Shown here: positions 61,658 to 64,000 of the stretch, in pieces
How positions within the stretch are numbered: the first letter of the stretch is position 1
Layout: each line of letters opens with the position of its first letter
NCBI RefSeq assembly: GCF_000688515.1
Contig: NZ_JHZK01000007.1
Coordinates: forward strand, 62,001-126,000
Length of the DNA stretch: 64,000 nt
Source of the DNA: Afifella pfennigii DSM 17143
GTDB taxonomy: Bacteria; Pseudomonadota; Alphaproteobacteria; Rhizobiales; Afifellaceae
Reading direction: 5' to 3'
Program-made: the position numbers and the translations under genes
The notes under the pieces: generated by a model
What the model was told of the DNA's origin: nothing
Seen by the model: the letters and a program-made list of their open reading frames with translations, nothing else
Database searches by the model: none

Positions 61658-62716
61658 ATGAACCGCTTGCTGGTCTCGCTCCTGATGGCAGCCGGGCTTG
61701 GCACGGCTGCGCAGGCTGCCGATGACGAGTTGATGAACCGGGCGAAGGAGCTGTTCGAGCCCATTCCGACGATGGTGCAGGCGCCGGACGGCAACGCCAT
61801 CACCCGCGAGAAGGTCGAGCTCGGCAAGATGCTCTACTTCGATCCGCGGCTGTCATCGAGCCAGATCCTGAGCTGTAATACCTGCCACAATCTGGGGCTT
61901 GCCGGCACCGACCTGCAGCGGACCTCCGTCGGCCATGGCTGGCAGCGCGGCCCGCGCAACGCCCCCACGGTGTTCAACGCCGTGTTCAACATCGCCCAGT
62001 TCTGGGATGGGCGCGCGGAAGACCTGAAGGCGCAGGCTGTCGGGCCGATCCAGGCGGCCGTGGAGATGAACGCAACGCCTGATCATGTCGTCAAGGTCCT
62101 GAACAGCATGCAGGAATACAAGGACCGCTTTGCGCTCGCCTTCCCGGGCGAGGAGGATCCGATCCAGCTTGGCAATGTCGGCAAGGCCATCGAGGCCTTC
62201 GAGGTAACGCTCGTCACGCCGGCCTCGCCGTTCGATCAGTTCCTGGAGGGCAACGCCAACGCGCTCAACGAGAAGGAGCGCGAGGGGCTCGCCCTGTTCA
62301 TCGACAAGGGCTGCGCGGTCTGCCATGCGGGCGTCAATGTCGGCGGCCAGGCCTACTTCCCCTTCGGCGTCATGGAACGTCCGGGCGCCGATATCCTGCC
62401 GCCGGACGACAAGGGCCGCTTCGCAGTGACGAAGACCGCCTCCGACGAGTACGTCTTCCGGGCCGGCTCGCTGCGCAACATCGCGCTGACGGCGCCCTAC
62501 TTCCACAGCGGTCAGGTGTGGAGCCTGCGCCAGGCTGTGGAGGTCATGGCGACGTCGCAGCTCGGCACCGAGCTGACCGAGACCGAGGTCGACGCCATGG
62601 TCGCCTTTCTGCACACGCTGACCGGCGAGCAGCCGCAGGTGGAGTATCCGCTCTTGCCGCCGAGCACCGACACGACGCCTCTGCCCGAGCTGATGGTGCC
62701 CGGCCAGGATGGCTGA
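61658..62716 (+). CDS. cytochrome c peroxidase, dihaem
   Basis: A 352-residue periplasmic enzyme that reduces hydrogen peroxide with electrons from cytochrome c. Signal peptide ends GTAAQAADD; two haem motifs CNTCH and CAVCH give the dihaem architecture. GRFAVTKTASDEYVFRAGSLRNIALTAPYFHSG holds the conserved C-terminal region. ATG 61658 directly precedes the signal peptide, after TGGAG. A perfect FNR/FixK box lies upstream, in keeping with peroxidase induction at low oxygen, and a terminator follows. Confidence 0.93.
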   Translation: MNRLLVSLLMAAGLGTAAQAADDELMNRAKELFEPIPTMVQAPDGNAITREKVELGKMLYFDPRLSSSQILSCNTCHNLGLAGTDLQRTSVGHGWQRGPRNAPTVFNAVFNIAQFWDGRAEDLKAQAVGPIQAAVEMNATPDHVVKVLNSMQEYKDRFALAFPGEEDPIQLGNVGKAIEAFEVTLVTPASPFDQFLEGNANALNEKEREGLALFIDKGCAVCHAGVNVGGQAYFPFGVMERPGADILPPDDKGRFAVTKTASDEYVFRAGSLRNIALTAPYFHSGQVWSLRQAVEVMATSQLGTELTETEVDAMVAFLHTLTGEQPQVEYPLLPPSTDTTPLPELMVPGQDG

Positions 62717-62743
62717 GCGCTAAAGGGCGCAAGACGATGCCAA

Positions 62744-62776
62744 GAGGGGCCGCCGCGCGCGGCCCCTTTCCTTTGC
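62744..62776 (+). terminator. rho-independent terminator after cytochrome c peroxidase
   Basis: Perfect 9-bp stem (62745-62753 with 62759-62767), 5-base loop and the T-rich tail TTTCCTTTG. It lies 28 bases after the peroxidase stop. Confidence 0.85.
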
Positions 62777-62880
62777 GGCTGTGATGGCGCCGCCTTAGCG
62801 TTGAAGGCGCCGGCGAGCGCGCCAATTGCGCGTTCAAGCGAGGCATTCTGCCCAAGCGTCCGGCCCATGAAGGAGGAAAG

Positions 62881-63714
62881 ATGACCCTTACCGTCTCCGC
62901 GAACGGCGCCGAAATCCCGGCCATCGGCTTCGGCACCTGGGAATTGCGCGGCGAGACCTGCCGACAGATGGTCACGCGCGCGCTCGATGCGGGCTACCGG
63001 CATATCGATACGGCGGCGATGTATGCCAACGAGCGTGAGGTGGGCGATGCCATCCGTGACCATGTCACCGCGCGCGAGGATATCTTCCTCACCACCAAGG
63101 TCTGGTACACGGATGTCGGCGACGGGGCGCTGCAACGCTCCGCCGAAGCCAGCCTTGAGAAGCTCGGCATCGACAAGGTCGATCTTCTCCTCATCCATTG
63201 GCCGAGCCCGAGCGTGCCCTTCGACGAGCAGATAAGGGCGCTCTGCAAGGCGAGGCGGCAAGGACTTGCCGCCCATATCGGCATCTCCAACTTCCCCTCC
63301 GACCTGGTGGAGGCGGCGATGCGGCATGCGAGCGAGCCGCTCGTCGCCAACCAGGTGGAGTATCATCCCTATCTCGACCAGCGTGCCGTCCACGCCGCCT
63401 GCCGCAAGCACGGGCTGGCGCTCGTCGCCTATTCGCCGATCGACCGCGGCCAGGTGCTGCAGGAAGCCGTCATCGAAGAGATCGCGGAGGAAAAGGAAAA
63501 GACGCCCGCCCAGATCGTCTTGCGCTGGCATATCCAGCAGGAAGGCGTCGTCGCCATTCCGCGCTCCTCCAGGGCGGAGCGCGTGGAAGAGAATATCGAC
63601 ATCCACGATTTCGCCTTGACGCCACAGGAGATGGGCCGCATCTCCGCCCTGGCGCGGCCCGACGGGCGGCGCATCGACCCGCAATGGGCGCCGCGCTGGG
63701 ACGCGGCGGCCTAG
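62881..63714 (+). CDS. aldo/keto reductase
   Basis: A 277-residue NADPH-dependent reductase with the TIM-barrel AKR fold. The catalytic tetrad is visible: HIDTAAMYANE (Asp, Tyr), TTKVWY (Lys) and LLIHWPSP (His). The cofactor region contains VAIPRSSRAERVEEN. It is of the 2,5-diketo-gluconate-reductase-like type; the natural substrate is unknown. An AGGAGGAAAG ribosome site precedes ATG 62881. It lies between the peroxidase terminator and a YdcF-type gene. Confidence 0.92.
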   Translation: MTLTVSANGAEIPAIGFGTWELRGETCRQMVTRALDAGYRHIDTAAMYANEREVGDAIRDHVTAREDIFLTTKVWYTDVGDGALQRSAEASLEKLGIDKVDLLLIHWPSPSVPFDEQIRALCKARRQGLAAHIGISNFPSDLVEAAMRHASEPLVANQVEYHPYLDQRAVHAACRKHGLALVAYSPIDRGQVLQEAVIEEIAEEKEKTPAQIVLRWHIQQEGVVAIPRSSRAERVEENIDIHDFALTPQEMGRISALARPDGRRIDPQWAPRWDAAA

Positions 63715-63762
63715 CATCGCGCGGCCTTGGCGAGCTAGCGTTCCGGAGATAAGCGGGAGGGC

Positions 63763-64000
63763 ATGTTCTTCGTCCTCTCCAAGGTCGGCGGCTTCTTTCT
63801 CGCCCCTTCCAATGCGCTCCTCATCCTCGCCTTCCTCGGGGCGGGACTGCTCATGCTACGCCTGCCTCGCCTTGGCGGGGCGGCACTCGCCCTCGCGCTT
63901 CTCGGCATTGCCGCCTGCGGCTGGGGGCCGCTCGCCAATTGGCTGATCCTGCCGCTGGAGAACCGCTTTCCCCGGCCGGCCGCCAGCGCCTCGCCGCCCG
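63763..64000 (+). CDS. YdcF/SanA-type membrane protein, N-terminal part
   Basis: Only the first 79 residues are in the window. They show two hydrophobic helices (LSKVGGFFLAPSNALLILAFLGAGLLM and LGGAALALALLGIAACGWG) and then NWLILPLENRFPRP, the pattern at the start of YdcF/ElyC (DUF218) proteins, some of which act in envelope integrity. A GGGAGGG ribosome site precedes ATG 63763. The catalytic DUF218 part lies beyond the window edge. Confidence 0.75.
   Translation, partial: MFFVLSKVGGFFLAPSNALLILAFLGAGLLMLRLPRLGGAALALALLGIAACGWGPLANWLILPLENRFPRPAASASPP

Overview
The window is one continuous stretch of high-GC alphaproteobacterial chromosome. Gene content points to the Hyphomicrobiales (Rhizobiales): an LdtR-LdtP pair, a PopZ/DUF2497 protein, an ExoR-like Sel1 protein, the aerobic cobNOQ/cobCD/cobU/cobW vitamin B12 genes with CbtBA cobalt transport, the order dgt-argS-SPOR-nagZ-scpA-scpB-tatABC-serS-surE-pcm-LytM factor-yajC-secD-secF, and a TGA-N9-TCA operator of the type bound by the rhizobial iron regulator RirA. 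Genus cannot be read from the sequence. No phage, transposase, CRISPR array, plasmid or rRNA gene was seen. The window is mostly housekeeping genes, with two tRNAs (Asn, Cys).

Layout. 1-1.9 kb: end of a valine-degradation operon (3-hydroxyisobutyryl-CoA hydrolase, a small membrane protein, mmsB). 2-4 kb: ldtR and ldtP, cell-wall L,D-transpeptidation. 4.2-11 kb: glyA, nrdR, ribD-ribE-ribH-nusB-thiL and an MFS transporter, nearly all with start/stop overlaps. 11.1-13.3 kb: a proton-pumping pyrophosphatase. 13.5-15.5 kb: a three-gene cluster behind a promoter that overlaps a TGA-N9-TCA palindrome: a secreted helical protein, a PiuC-like Fe(II)/2-oxoglutarate hydroxylase and a second small secreted protein. 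15.7-27 kb: tRNA-Asn, a small membrane protein, then a cobalamin riboswitch in front of cbtB-cbtA-cobU-cobW-cobN-cobO-cobQ, facing cobC-cobD on the other strand. 27-30.5 kb: tRNA-Cys, a PCMT-like methyltransferase, a TolC-type channel and PopZ. 30.6-36.2 kb: valS, ilvD, an ExoR-like gene. 36.2-37.6 kb: a small secreted protein and a copper-handling pair. 37.6-40.1 kb: xthA-erpA divergent from dgt. 40.1-53.6 kb: argS to the LytM factor, including scpAB, an isolated ABC ATPase and tatABC. 53.7-60.4 kb: a DUF815 ATPase, yajC-secD-secF, a Mth938-like protein, a squalene/phytoene-synthase-like protein and trmFO. 60.4-64 kb: a cation efflux transporter, a cytochrome c peroxidase behind a perfect FNR/FixK box, an aldo/keto reductase, and the start of a YdcF-type membrane protein.

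The most interesting parts are the putative iron-responsive trio at 13.5-15.5 kb, an in-frame palindromic repeat element inside cobN (about 71 extra residues), 13- and 16-bp tandem arrays at two convergent gene junctions, and AT-ending codon patches inside argS and ilvD that look like recombined segments. Iron, cobalt, copper and oxygen responses recur: the RirA-like operator, the B12 riboswitch, the PCu(A)C protein and the FNR box.
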